A stretch of 9,231 nt of DNA from CAZYBG01 sp964645155. GTDB lineage: Bacteria; Pseudomonadota; Alphaproteobacteria; Rhodobacterales; Rhodobacteraceae. The position numbers and the translations under genes were made by a program. The notes beneath the pieces were generated by a model. It did no database searches. It was not told where the DNA came from and saw only the letters and a list, made by a program, of their open reading frames with translations. The DNA lies in NCBI GenBank assembly GCA_964645155.1, contig CAZYBG010000107.1:1-9231 (forward strand), read 5' to 3'. This document shows, in pieces, positions 1 through 6,539 of the stretch; the first letter of the stretch is position 1, and every line of letters begins with the position of its first letter.

Positions 1-34
1 ACGGCCGAGGAATGGGAGCGGGCGGTCGAGGTGA

Positions 35-445
35 TGCGCCCCCGCGCCGCAGACCGCCTCGGCCGCCGTCGCGGCACCCGCAGCGGCACCCGCGCCGGGG
101 GCCATCGATCCCGAGGCCGCCGCCGACGGCGAGGAACAGGTGGCCGCCATCGCGCCCGCCGCCCCCGCCCCAGCCACGGCCGAGCCGCAGATCCCGACCC
201 GGGCCTCGGTCGCGAGCCAGGCGACGGTGGAGAACGCGATCCGGCTGAACCGGATGAACCTGATCGGCATCTACGGCTCGTCGTCGGACCGGCGCGCCCT
301 GGTGCGGCTGCCCTCCGGACGCTACGTCAAGGTGCAGGTCGGCGACCGGGTCGACGGCGGCCGCGTCGCGGCGATCTCGGATCGCGAGCTGCAGCTCGTC
401 AAGGGCAGCCAGAACGTCGTGCTGCGCGTCGGCGAGGGCAGCTGA
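35..445 (+). CDS. C-terminal part of a conserved protein of unknown function (5' end outside window, frame broken upstream)
   Basis: The open frame runs from just after a TGA (32-34) to the TGA at 443-445. The first ~45 residues are Ala/Pro-rich and look like a disordered linker. The last ~75 residues form a compact domain with the segments NRMNLIGIYG, RALVRLPSGRYVKVQVGDRV and GGRVAAI. It resembles the small beta-rich C-terminal domain I recall on long Rhodobacterales proteins, sometimes annotated as PilP/GspC-like; that is recognition, not a search. The codons from 35 onward have strong GC at third positions, so coding starts before the first in-frame start codon (GTG at 140). Bases 1-34 read well in frame 1 instead (TAEEWERAVEV), pointing to a frameshift at the C run 39-43. 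If the break is an assembly error, this is the tail of a large intact gene. If it is real, the gene is broken, or a 101-aa product starts at 140. Function unknown. Confidence 0.6.
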   Translation, partial: CAPAPQTASAAVAAPAAAPAPGAIDPEAAADGEEQVAAIAPAAPAPATAEPQIPTRASVASQATVENAIRLNRMNLIGIYGSSSDRRALVRLPSGRYVKVQVGDRVDGGRVAAISDRELQLVKGSQNVVLRVGEGS

Positions 446-480
446 GCCCACGGCGACGCCTGCGGCCGCGGTGGGCCTTT
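446..480 (+). terminator. Hairpin terminator candidate after the first gene
   Basis: Directly after the stop codon, GCCCAC (446-451) pairs perfectly with GTGGGC (471-476). An inner GCG/CGC pairing adds some stability, and the stem is followed by CTTT. The T tract is short. The site lies in the 72-bp gap between this gene and the convergent hppD, so it could also slow transcription coming from the other side, but on the minus strand no T tract follows. Confidence 0.5.
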
Positions 481-517
481 CTGCCCGCGGGCCCCGCCGC
501 GCTTCCCCGCCCTGACC

Positions 518-1618
518 TCAGGCGGCGTCGGGCTTCAGCACGCCCCGGGCGACCTGGTCGGCCTCGATCGATTCGAAGAGCGCCTTGAAGTTGCCCTCGC
601 CGAAACCGTCGTCGCCCTTCCTCTGGATGAACTCGAAGAAGATCGGCCCGATCACCGTCTTCGAGAAGATCTGCAGCAGGATCTTCGTCTCGCGTCCGTC
701 GACCACGCCCTCGCCGTCGATCAGGATGCCGTGCTTGCGCATCCGGTCGAGCGGCTCATCGTGGCCCGGCACGCGCTCGTGGCTGAGGTCGTAATAGGCG
801 TCGGGCGGCGCCGGCATGAAGCGGATGCCGCGGTCGGCGATGGCGTCGGTCGCGGCGTAGATGTCCCTGGCGCCGACGGCGATGTGCTGGATGCCCTCGC
901 CGTTGTAGCGCTTGAGGTATTCGACGATCTGCCCGGTCTCGCCCCGGTCCTCGTTGATCGGGATGCGGATGCGGCCGCAGGGGCTGGTCAGCGCGCGGCT
1001 GTGCAGGCCCGAATACTTGCCTTCGATGTCGAAGAACCGGATCTGGCGGAAGTTGAACAGCCGGCCGTAGAAGTCGAACCACCTGTCCATGTTGCCCTTG
1101 TGGACGTTGTGGGTCAGGTGATCGAGGTAGTGGAAGCCGACGCCCTCGGGCTTCGGCGCGGCCACCCGGTCGAAATCGGCGTCATAGGGCGTGGCGTCGC
1201 CATAGCGGTCGGTGAAGTAGATCAGGCTGCCGCCGATGCCGACGATGGCCGGCAGGTCGACCGTGCGGTCCCCGCCTTCGTAGGGCGTCGCGCCGTGCCT
1301 GACCGCATGCGCATGGGCGTGCCCGGCATCGGCCACGCGCCAGCACATCGAGGGCGCGCAGGGCCCGTGCTCCGCGACGAAGCGCATCGCATGGCTGCCC
1401 GGCTCGGCGTTGATGACATAGGTGATGTCGCCCTGCTGCCAGAGCTCGATCGCCTTGCCGCGGTGCCGCGCGGTCAGCACGTAGCCCATCCGGCCGAAGA
1501 GGTCGCGCAGCGCCTGCGGATCGGGATGGGCGAACTCCACCCATTCGAACCCGTCGGTGCCGGCGGGGTTGTCGGTCGAGATCGTGGCGCGCGGCGCGTC
1601 GTGCGGAAACGGTCCCAT
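518..1618 (-). CDS. hppD: 4-hydroxyphenylpyruvate dioxygenase
   Basis: This 366-aa enzyme is a cytosolic non-haem Fe(II) dioxygenase that turns 4-hydroxyphenylpyruvate into homogentisate, the second step of tyrosine breakdown. It shows two vicinal-oxygen-chelate halves, with the catalytic one from about residue 160. The iron ligands are visible: H167 in YLDHLTHNV, H245 in GEGIQHIAV and E329 in IFFEF. The family C-terminal signature follows (QRKGDDGFGEGNFKALFESIE at 332-352). Length is normal for bacterial HPPD. The frame stays open to an ATG at 1810, but the start at 1618 is preferred: AGGAGG sits 6 bases ahead of it (1625-1630), and the protein then begins like its relatives. It is divergent from an Lrp/AsnC regulator, which probably controls it in response to an aromatic amino acid or its keto acid (inference). 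No homogentisate dioxygenase gene is in the window. Confidence 0.97.
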   Translation of the reverse strand: MGPFPHDAPRATISTDNPAGTDGFEWVEFAHPDPQALRDLFGRMGYVLTARHRGKAIELWQQGDITYVINAEPGSHAMRFVAEHGPCAPSMCWRVADAGHAHAHAVRHGATPYEGGDRTVDLPAIVGIGGSLIYFTDRYGDATPYDADFDRVAAPKPEGVGFHYLDHLTHNVHKGNMDRWFDFYGRLFNFRQIRFFDIEGKYSGLHSRALTSPCGRIRIPINEDRGETGQIVEYLKRYNGEGIQHIAVGARDIYAATDAIADRGIRFMPAPPDAYYDLSHERVPGHDEPLDRMRKHGILIDGEGVVDGRETKILLQIFSKTVIGPIFFEFIQRKGDDGFGEGNFKALFESIEADQVARGVLKPDAA

Positions 1619-1661
1619 CGGTGGCCTCCTGTTTGCTGGGTGCGAGGATAGGCGGAGACAC

Positions 1662-1678
1662 TTGCGGAAAGCGCGCAA
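1662..1678. promoter_or_regulatory. Palindrome TTGCG-N7-CGCAA, candidate operator between hppD and the Lrp-type gene
   Basis: This is a perfect 5+5 inverted repeat with a 7-base spacer in the 133-bp divergent region. On the minus strand, TATCCT (1650-1645) could serve as the hppD -10 element, which would place the palindrome over the -35 area. Size and symmetry fit a dimeric HTH regulator such as the adjacent Lrp/AsnC protein. The link to that protein is inferred from position only. Confidence 0.4.
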
Positions 1679-1751
1679 TCTGCCAGAGACTCCTGAGCAG
1701 CCACGCGGATCGCTCGCACCGATTCGCGTTTTCGCGCGGAGATTGTGCGCC

Positions 1752-2207
1752 ATGCTCGATGCTATCGACTCGCGGTTGCTGGCCGCCCTGCAGGAGAACG
1801 CCCAGCTCACCGCGCAGGAGCTCGGAGAATGGCTGAACCTCTCGCCGAGCCAGGCCGGCCGCCGCCGCCAGCGGCTCGAGGCCGAGGGCTACATCACCGG
1901 CTACCACGCCGCGGTGGCGCCCGAGATGGTGGGCCTCGGCGTGCAGGCATTCATCCAGGTGGTGATGGCCGACCATACCGAGAAGAACGCCCGCGACTTC
2001 GTGCGGCTGGCGCAGATGCAGCCCGAGATCGTCGGCGCCTGGACCCTGACCGGCGAGGCCGACTACCTGCTGCGCGTCTACTGCGCCGATCTCGCGGCAC
2101 TGAACCGCCTCGTGCAGCAGGCCCTGCTGCCGCATCCGGCGGTCAGCCGGGTGCAGAGCCGGATCGTGATGGACCGCATCAAGCCCGACGCGCCTCTGCC
2201 GATCTGA
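1752..2207 (+). CDS. Lrp/AsnC family transcriptional regulator
   Basis: This 151-aa DNA-binding protein has the family layout. An N-terminal winged HTH spans about residues 3-52 (LLAALQENAQLTAQELGEWL, then SPSQAGRRRQRLEAEGYITG). A C-terminal RAM/AsnC ligand-binding and oligomerisation domain spans about 63-143 and includes the loop GAWTLTGEADYLLRVY. Such proteins usually bind amino acids and form dimers to octamers. The frame is open upstream to 1557, inside hppD. The ATG at 1752 is chosen because it gives the standard family N-terminus (MLDAIDSRLL) and has CGGAG about 10 bases upstream. Divergent placement next to hppD suggests local control of tyrosine catabolism, and probably autoregulation. 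Its last 29 bases overlap the 3' end of the antiporter gene on the other strand. Confidence 0.92.
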   Translation: MLDAIDSRLLAALQENAQLTAQELGEWLNLSPSQAGRRRQRLEAEGYITGYHAAVAPEMVGLGVQAFIQVVMADHTEKNARDFVRLAQMQPEIVGAWTLTGEADYLLRVYCADLAALNRLVQQALLPHPAVSRVQSRIVMDRIKPDAPLPI

Positions 2208-3879
2208 CGTCGCCCCCGATCACCGCGCCGACGGCGTACTTGGCCGCGTCGTCATAGGGGTTGAGCACCTGGTGCGCGCCCATCGCGCGCAGCCGCCGCC
2301 CGTCCTCGTCGCTGCCGGCGGTCAGCGTGATCGACCCGGCGAAGCCCGCCGCCTGCAGCCCCTCCATCAGCGCGACCTGGTGATCGGCCTCGGTCAGCAT
2401 CGAGACATCGCGCGGGATCGCCGAGATCACCCCCTGCACGCCGTGCAGCGGCAGATGGGCGATGAACTCGGGATCGGTGGCATCGCCGAACTCGCCGGGC
2501 AGGCCCAGCGCCTTCCACTGCCGCAGCGCATCGGGGTCGAAGTCGACGCCGAGCACCCGGTAGCCCTCCTGGATCAGCCCGCGCCCGATCCGGCTGCCGA
2601 AGCGCCCGAGCCCGAACAGCACGTAGTCGTACTCGCCCCGGCCGGCGCCGGCGCTGTCCTCGGTCTCCTCGCGGTGCGGCATCCGCCGCTCGAACGGGCC
2701 GAGCAGCGGCTCGGCGATCCGGAACAGGCTGTGCGAGTAGCTGATCATGTAGACCGAAAGCGCGATCGTCACGAGGCCGACCAGCGTGACAAGCCCCAGC
2801 GCCTCCTCGTCCACATGGCCGATGGCGACGCCCATCGCCATGAAGATCAGAGAGAATTCGCTGATCTGCGCCACCGTCAGCCCGGCCAGGAAGCCGGTCC
2901 GTTTGCGGTAGCCGAGATAGCCCATGATCGCGAGCACGATCAGCGGGTTGCCGATCAGCACGAAGAGCGAGAGCACCGCCGCCGCACCGACCTGCGTGCC
3001 GAGATCGTCGAGCGCGAGCCCCGCGCCGAGATCGATGAAGAAGAACAGCAGCAGGAAGTCGCGCAACGAGGCGAGGCGCGAGGCGATCGCCTCGCGGTAG
3101 GGTGTCGAGGCGAGCGAGACGCCGGCGACGAGCCCGCCGATCTCCTTGCCGAGGCCGATCGCATCGCCGGCGGCGGCGAAGCCCGCCGCCCAGCCCACCG
3201 CGAAGATCACCAGAAGCTCGGGCGACCGCGCGACGCGCCGGAGCAGCGCCTCGGCGCCGTAGCGGATGAAGAGCCCCGCGAGGCCCAGCATCACCAGCCC
3301 GCCGGCGATGACGCCGAGGATGCCGCGCGCGCCGCCGCCCGCCGTCTCGTCCGCGCCGACCCCCACGGCCGAGAGCACGACCATGCACAGCACGACGAAC
3401 AGGTCCTGCACGATCAGGAAGCCCAGCGCGATCTTGCCGTGCAGCGCATTGATCTCGCGCTTGTCGGACAACAGCTTGACGATGATGATCGTCGACGAGA
3501 ACGTGAGCGCCACGGCGACATAGAGCGCGGTCAGCGCGTCGAGGCCGAGGCCGAGGCAGATCAGGAAGCCCACCGCCGCAGTGAACCCCACCTGCCCGAG
3601 CCCGGTGGCCAGCGACACCCGCCCGAGGCTCCGCACCAGCCCGACATCGAGCTTGAGGCCGACGAGGAACAGCAGCACCGCGATGCTGAACTGGCTCAGC
3701 GTCTCGATGAAGTCGGCCGAACTGACCAGGCCCAGCACGTCGGGGCCAGCGAGGACGCCGACGGCGATGAACCCCACGATCAGCGGCTGGCGCAGCAGCA
3801 GGCCGAGAAAGCCCACCCCCGCGGCCAGCAGCACCAGGAGGGCGATCTCGTAGAACGCGTTGTCGCCAAGCATCGCCAT
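2179..3879 (-). CDS. Kef-type monovalent cation:proton antiporter (CPA2) with C-terminal NAD-binding domain
   Basis: This 566-aa inner-membrane protein probably exchanges K+ or Na+ for H+. Residues ~10-385 are a multi-helix CPA2 exchanger domain with LFLVGLKLD (71-78), LTFSSTIIIVKLLSDKRE (125-142), IVQDL with the likely ion-site Asp at 159, and AQISEFSLIFMAMG (337-350). Residues ~417-555 form a TrkA-N/RCK Rossmann domain with G423-L-G425-R-F-G428 and an acidic residue after the second strand (VDFDPD), which suggests NAD(H) gating. This is the layout of KefB/KefC and YbaL, but I cannot say which, or which ion it carries. The ATG at 3879 has AAGGAGG 8 bases upstream (3888-3894), and the first helix follows directly. 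It lies downstream of the M20 hydrolase on the same strand, separated by 109 bp holding a tandem repeat. It overlaps the Lrp-type gene tail to tail. Confidence 0.93.
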   Translation of the reverse strand: MAMLGDNAFYEIALLVLLAAGVGFLGLLLRQPLIVGFIAVGVLAGPDVLGLVSSADFIETLSQFSIAVLLFLVGLKLDVGLVRSLGRVSLATGLGQVGFTAAVGFLICLGLGLDALTALYVAVALTFSSTIIIVKLLSDKREINALHGKIALGFLIVQDLFVVLCMVVLSAVGVGADETAGGGARGILGVIAGGLVMLGLAGLFIRYGAEALLRRVARSPELLVIFAVGWAAGFAAAGDAIGLGKEIGGLVAGVSLASTPYREAIASRLASLRDFLLLFFFIDLGAGLALDDLGTQVGAAAVLSLFVLIGNPLIVLAIMGYLGYRKRTGFLAGLTVAQISEFSLIFMAMGVAIGHVDEEALGLVTLVGLVTIALSVYMISYSHSLFRIAEPLLGPFERRMPHREETEDSAGAGRGEYDYVLFGLGRFGSRIGRGLIQEGYRVLGVDFDPDALRQWKALGLPGEFGDATDPEFIAHLPLHGVQGVISAIPRDVSMLTEADHQVALMEGLQAAGFAGSITLTAGSDEDGRRLRAMGAHQVLNPYDDAAKYAVGAVIGGDVRSAEARRA

Positions 3880-3893
3880 CGGGCGACCCTCCT

Positions 3894-3948
3894 TGACCAC
3901 TGGCCTGACCACTGGCCTGACCACTGGCCTGACCACTGGCCTGACCAC
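3894..3948. repeat. 12-bp tandem repeat (four full copies plus a 7-base partial)
   Basis: The unit TGGCCTGACCAC occurs four times without a mismatch at 3901-3948, and TGACCAC at 3894-3900 continues the series. The array fills half of the 109-bp gap between the M20 hydrolase stop and the antiporter start, and touches the antiporter ribosome binding site (3888-3894). Read on the minus strand it would encode Val-Val-Arg-Pro repeats in frame with the antiporter. The good ribosome binding site downstream argues that it is untranslated leader. It could be a variable-number tract, a set of protein-binding iterons, or neutral. Confidence 0.95.
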
Positions 3949-3988
3949 GGGCGCGCGGCGCGGGGCCGCGGCGCCGTTTCGCATCGGC

Positions 3989-5152
3989 TCAGCCGATCGG
4001 CAGCGCCCGCTCGACCAGCCGGGCGAAGAACGAGGCGCCCACCGGCGCGACCTCGTCGTTGAAGTCGTACCGCGCATGGTGCAGCGAGGCGCTCGGCCCC
4101 TGGCCGAGGAAGAAGTAGGCCCCGGGCCGCTCGTTCAGCATGTAGGCGAAATCCTCCGCCCCCATCTCGCGCCCGGCGGCGGCGTTCACGCGCTCGGCGC
4201 CCGCCACCTCGCGGGCGACCTCGGCGGCGAAGGCCGTCTCGGCCTCGTCGTTCACGGTGGCCGGGTAGCCCACCTCGTAGACAAGGTCTGCGGTCACGCC
4301 ATAGGCCGCGGCCTGGCCGGCGACGATCTCCTCCAGGCGGCGCATCACCATGGTCTGCACCTCGGGGCGGAAGGTGCGCACCGTGCCGTTGATCCAGGCC
4401 GTCTCGGGCACGATGTTGTCGGCGCTGCCGGTATGGATCTGCGTGACCGACACGACGAGGTCGTCGAGCGCATAGTGATTGCGGCTGACGATGGTCTGGA
4501 TCGCCTGCACGATGCCGACGGCGGCGACGACCGGGTCGGCCGTCTCGTGCGGCATGGCGCCGTGCCCGCCGCGGCCGTTGACAGTGATCGCGAAGGTGTC
4601 GACCGCGGCCATGATCGGCCCCGGCGTCGTCAGCAGCTGCCCCGCCGGCAGGTTCGGCGCATTGTGCAGCGCGAAGATGCGGCCGATGTCGAACCGGTCG
4701 AGCACGCCCTCCTTCACCATCGCCTCGGCGCCGGCGCCGTGTTCCTCGGCCGGCTGGAAGATCACCGCGACGCGGCCCGCGAAGTTGCGCGTCTCGGCCA
4801 GGTACTTCGCCGCGCCGAGCAGCATCGTGGTGTGGCCGTCATGGCCGCAGGCATGCATCCGGCCGGGATGGACGCTGGCATGGCCGGCCCCGGTCGCCTC
4901 CTCGATCGGCAGCGCGTCCATGTCGGCGCGGAGCCCGATCGTCGGCCCGGTGCCGCGGCCGTCGATCAGCGCAACGATCCCGGTCCGCGCGATGCCCTCG
5001 TGGATCTCGTCGACCCCGAACTCGCGCAGCCGGTCGGCGACGTAGCCCGCGGTGACCGGCAGATCGAAGCTCAGCTCGGGGTGCCGGTGCAGCCAGCGCC
5101 GCCAGCCCTGCATCTCCTCGGCCATCGCGGCGATGCGGTTGATGACGGGCAT
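3989..5152 (-). CDS. M20 family metallo-amidohydrolase (hippurate hydrolase / N-acyl amino acid amidohydrolase type)
   Basis: This 387-aa cytoplasmic zinc (or Mn) hydrolase cleaves the amide bond of N-acyl amino acids or related compounds; the true substrate cannot be read from sequence. The M20D features are present: LHRHPELSF (21-29), the metal-site motif MHACGHDGHTTMLLG with C102 and H104, the catalytic pair E136-E137 in FQPAEEHGAGAEAM, H163 in ALHNAPN, a lid/dimerisation domain from about 182 to 295 opening with GRGGHGAMPHE, and SLHHARYDF with H358/H359 near the C-terminus. Length is typical. The start at 5152 follows GAGGG about 9 bases upstream. It is divergent from mazG with 38 bp between the starts, and the antiporter follows on the same strand. 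It could equally be called hippurate hydrolase, aminoacylase or IAA-amino-acid-hydrolase-like. Confidence 0.94.
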   Translation of the reverse strand: MPVINRIAAMAEEMQGWRRWLHRHPELSFDLPVTAGYVADRLREFGVDEIHEGIARTGIVALIDGRGTGPTIGLRADMDALPIEEATGAGHASVHPGRMHACGHDGHTTMLLGAAKYLAETRNFAGRVAVIFQPAEEHGAGAEAMVKEGVLDRFDIGRIFALHNAPNLPAGQLLTTPGPIMAAVDTFAITVNGRGGHGAMPHETADPVVAAVGIVQAIQTIVSRNHYALDDLVVSVTQIHTGSADNIVPETAWINGTVRTFRPEVQTMVMRRLEEIVAGQAAAYGVTADLVYEVGYPATVNDEAETAFAAEVAREVAGAERVNAAAGREMGAEDFAYMLNERPGAYFFLGQGPSASLHHARYDFNDEVAPVGASFFARLVERALPIG

Positions 5153-5190
5153 GGTGGACGTCCCTCACGGTTTCTGACTATCTGCCGAGA

Positions 5191-6000
5191 ATGACCACGA
5201 ACCAGCCCGCGGCTGCAACCCCGGAAGCGGCCCTGACCCGCCTTCTCGACATCATGGCGCGGCTGCGCGACCCCGCTGCCGGCTGCCCTTGGGACATCGA
5301 GCAGACCTTCGCTACCATCGCGCCCTACACGATCGAGGAGGCGCACGAGGTCGCCGACGCGATCGCGCGCGGGGCCTGGGGCGAGCTGCGCGGCGAGCTC
5401 GGCGACCTGCTCCTGCAGGTCGTCTACCATGCGCGGATGGGCGAGGAGGCGGGGCTGTTCGACTTCGCCGCGGTGGCGACCGCCATCGGCGACAAGATGG
5501 TGGCGCGCCACCCGCACGTCTTCGGCGCCGACAGCCGCGACAAGACCGCCGCCGACCAGGTCCGCGACTGGGAGCGCGTGAAGGCGGCCGAGCGCGGCGC
5601 CGCGGGCACGCTCGACGGCGTGGCACTCGGCCTGCCCGCGCTCACCCGGGCGGTCAAGCTGCAGACGCGGGCCGCCCGCGTCGGCTTCGACTGGCCCGAT
5701 GCCAGCCATGTCCTGGCCAAGATCGTCGAGGAGGCACACGAACTGACGGAGGCGCGCGAGCAGCTCTCGGCCGACGAGACCGAGGCCGAATTCGGCGACC
5801 TGCTGTTCGTGCTGGCGAACCTCGCGCGGCATCTCGCGGTCGACCCCGAGGCGGCGCTGCGGCGCGCCAACGCCAAGTTCACCCGCCGCTTCGCCGCGAT
5901 CGAGGCCGCGCTGGCCGCCCGCGGCAGGCGCCCCGAGGACAGCACGCTCGACGAGATGGACGCGCTCTGGAATGCCGCCAAGGCAGCCGAGCGGGGCTGA
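5191..6000 (+). CDS. mazG: Nucleoside triphosphate pyrophosphohydrolase MazG
   Basis: This 269-aa cytosolic enzyme hydrolyses NTPs and dNTPs to the monophosphate and pyrophosphate, with roles in nucleotide-pool cleaning and the stringent response. It has the tandem two-domain MazG layout. The first domain opens with LLDIMARLRDPAAGCPWD and has E49, E50 and E53 followed by E69-x-x-D72. The second has E180, E181 and E184 followed by E200-x-x-D203. These are the acidic Mg-binding motifs, and both sets are intact. The length matches E. coli MazG (about 260 aa). The ATG at 5191 gives the usual ~20-residue lead-in, but no Shine-Dalgarno sequence is visible at the right distance (CTATCTGCCGAGA precedes it), so translation may be leaderless or weak. 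A strong hairpin terminator follows. Confidence 0.96.
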   Translation: MTTNQPAAATPEAALTRLLDIMARLRDPAAGCPWDIEQTFATIAPYTIEEAHEVADAIARGAWGELRGELGDLLLQVVYHARMGEEAGLFDFAAVATAIGDKMVARHPHVFGADSRDKTAADQVRDWERVKAAERGAAGTLDGVALGLPALTRAVKLQTRAARVGFDWPDASHVLAKIVEEAHELTEAREQLSADETEAEFGDLLFVLANLARHLAVDPEAALRRANAKFTRRFAAIEAALAARGRRPEDSTLDEMDALWNAAKAAERG

Positions 6001-6027
6001 CACCCGCACCCACTGCACTGCCCCCCT

Positions 6028-6074
6028 CTTCCCCGTCTGGCAAATATCCTCGGGGGAAGTCGCCGTCAGGCGAC
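6028..6074. repeat. Intergenic hairpin cluster resembling a Rhodobacterales dispersed element
   Basis: CTTCCCC (6028-6034) pairs perfectly with GGGGAAG (6053-6059) around a loop containing CAAATATCCTCG. This is followed at once by GTCGCC (6059-6064), loop GTCA, GGCGAC (6069-6074). I recall AAATATCCTCGGGGG followed by a species-specific hairpin and a G5/C5 hairpin as a common intergenic element at gene ends in Rhodobacterales genomes; that is memory, not a search. The two stems share G6059, so they compete or stack. The terminator at 6076 completes the element. Confidence 0.5.
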
Positions 6075-6075
6075 T

Positions 6076-6097
6076 GGGGGCGGAAAGCCCCCTCTTT
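6076..6097 (+). terminator. Rho-independent terminator of mazG
   Basis: GGGGGC (6076-6081), loop GGAAA, GCCCCC (6087-6092) form a perfect 6-bp all-GC stem, followed by TCTTT. It lies 76 bases after the mazG stop and 41 bases from the 3' end of the convergent DksA-like gene. Confidence 0.75.
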
Positions 6098-6137
6098 GGT
6101 CCTCCGGCGCGCGCCCCTGGCTCCCCGGCGCTCCCGC

Positions 6138-6455
6138 TCAGATCGCGCAGTCGCGGCAGAACGGCGTCGCCGGCAGGACGTTGAGCCGCTCCTGCGAGAT
6201 CTCGGCGCCGCATTTCACGCAGTGGCCGTACTCGTCCGCCTCGATCCGGCCGAGCGCGGCGTGGATCATCTCGATCTCGTGCCGGCCCGCCTCGCCCATG
6301 CCTTCGAGGACCTCGTCATCCTCGCGCTCGATCGCGGCCTCCTCCCAGTCCTTGTCGGCAGGCTGGTCCAGCTCGGCCACGATGTCGTGCAGCCGCCCCT
6401 CCAGCTCGGCGAGCCGGCTCTCCAGCACCTTCCTGCGCTCCTCCACCGAGATCAT
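6138..6455 (-). CDS. TraR/DksA family zinc-finger protein
   Basis: This 105-aa protein is of the small DksA/TraR class, which acts in the RNA polymerase secondary channel to alter promoter choice, often together with ppGpp. The N-terminal ~70 residues are predicted coiled coil, rich in Glu, Leu and Arg, with an acidic stretch DKDWEEAAIEREDDEVLEG (35-52) at the likely tip. The C-terminal finger has C79-x2-C82-x17-C100-x2-C103, all four cysteines present. It is shorter than E. coli DksA (151 aa), like TraR-type and secondary DksA paralogues. An upstream ATG at 6470 is possible, but the one at 6455 has GGAGG at 7 bases (6463-6467) and is preferred. It is divergent from the sulfur-detoxification operon with an FNR-type box between them. 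Its finger cysteines could sense thiol stress, as shown for some DksA proteins (inference). Confidence 0.9.
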   Translation of the reverse strand: MISVEERRKVLESRLAELEGRLHDIVAELDQPADKDWEEAAIEREDDEVLEGMGEAGRHEIEMIHAALGRIEADEYGHCVKCGAEISQERLNVLPATPFCRDCAI

Positions 6456-6508
6456 CCGCAATCCTCCCATGCGATGTCCCTTGTCTGACGGACACGCTCG
6501 CGCCAGCC

Positions 6509-6522
6509 TTGATGCAGGTCAA
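6509..6522. promoter_or_regulatory. FNR/Crp-family binding site (FnrL- or NnrR/Dnr-type box)
   Basis: TTGATGCAGGTCAA matches the FNR consensus TTGAT-N4-ATCAA at nine of ten fixed positions (GTCAA in place of ATCAA). It sits in the spacer between two divergent genes. Its centre (6515.5) is about 60 bp upstream of the start predicted from the promoter at 6540-6568, close to the -61.5 position of class I activation by Crp/FNR proteins. It lies 54 bp upstream of the DksA-like start codon. FnrL (oxygen) and Nnr/Dnr (NO) boxes cannot be told apart by sequence. Confidence 0.7.
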
Positions 6523-6539
6523 GGCCGGCGAGGGATCGC

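Noticed and set aside
731..1651. 306-codon open frame on the plus strand across hppD
   Set aside because: It is antisense to hppD, has no recognisable domain, and its Val/Ala/Asp-rich composition mirrors the codon bias of the real gene.
1619..1810. Longer hppD start at 1810
   Set aside because: It would add 64 residues unlike the family and run into the regulator gene. A strong ribosome binding site sits directly ahead of 1618.
3894..3948. CRISPR array
   Set aside because: The units are directly adjacent 12-bp copies with no spacers, so this is a simple tandem repeat.
3949..3990. GC-rich stems between the M20 hydrolase stop and the tandem repeat as a terminator
   Set aside because: Several GC stems can form, but no T tract follows on the minus strand, so read-through to the antiporter seems as likely as termination.
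2272..4062. 596-codon open frame on the plus strand across the antiporter gene
   Set aside because: It is antisense to a clear membrane transporter. The product is His/Asp/Glu/Gln/Arg-rich low complexity, as expected from a GC-rich reverse complement, and ends in Asp-His-Trp-Pro repeats that come from the 12-bp tandem repeat.
3880..4077. Longer antiporter start at 4077 including the Val-Val-Arg-Pro repeats
   Set aside because: It would overlap the 3' end of the M20 hydrolase gene, and the ATG at 3879 has a strong ribosome binding site followed by the first helix. GTG starts inside the repeat remain possible but less likely.
3860..5194. 444-codon open frame on the plus strand across the M20 hydrolase
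   Set aside because: It is an antisense shadow; the hydrolase on the other strand has a complete set of catalytic residues.
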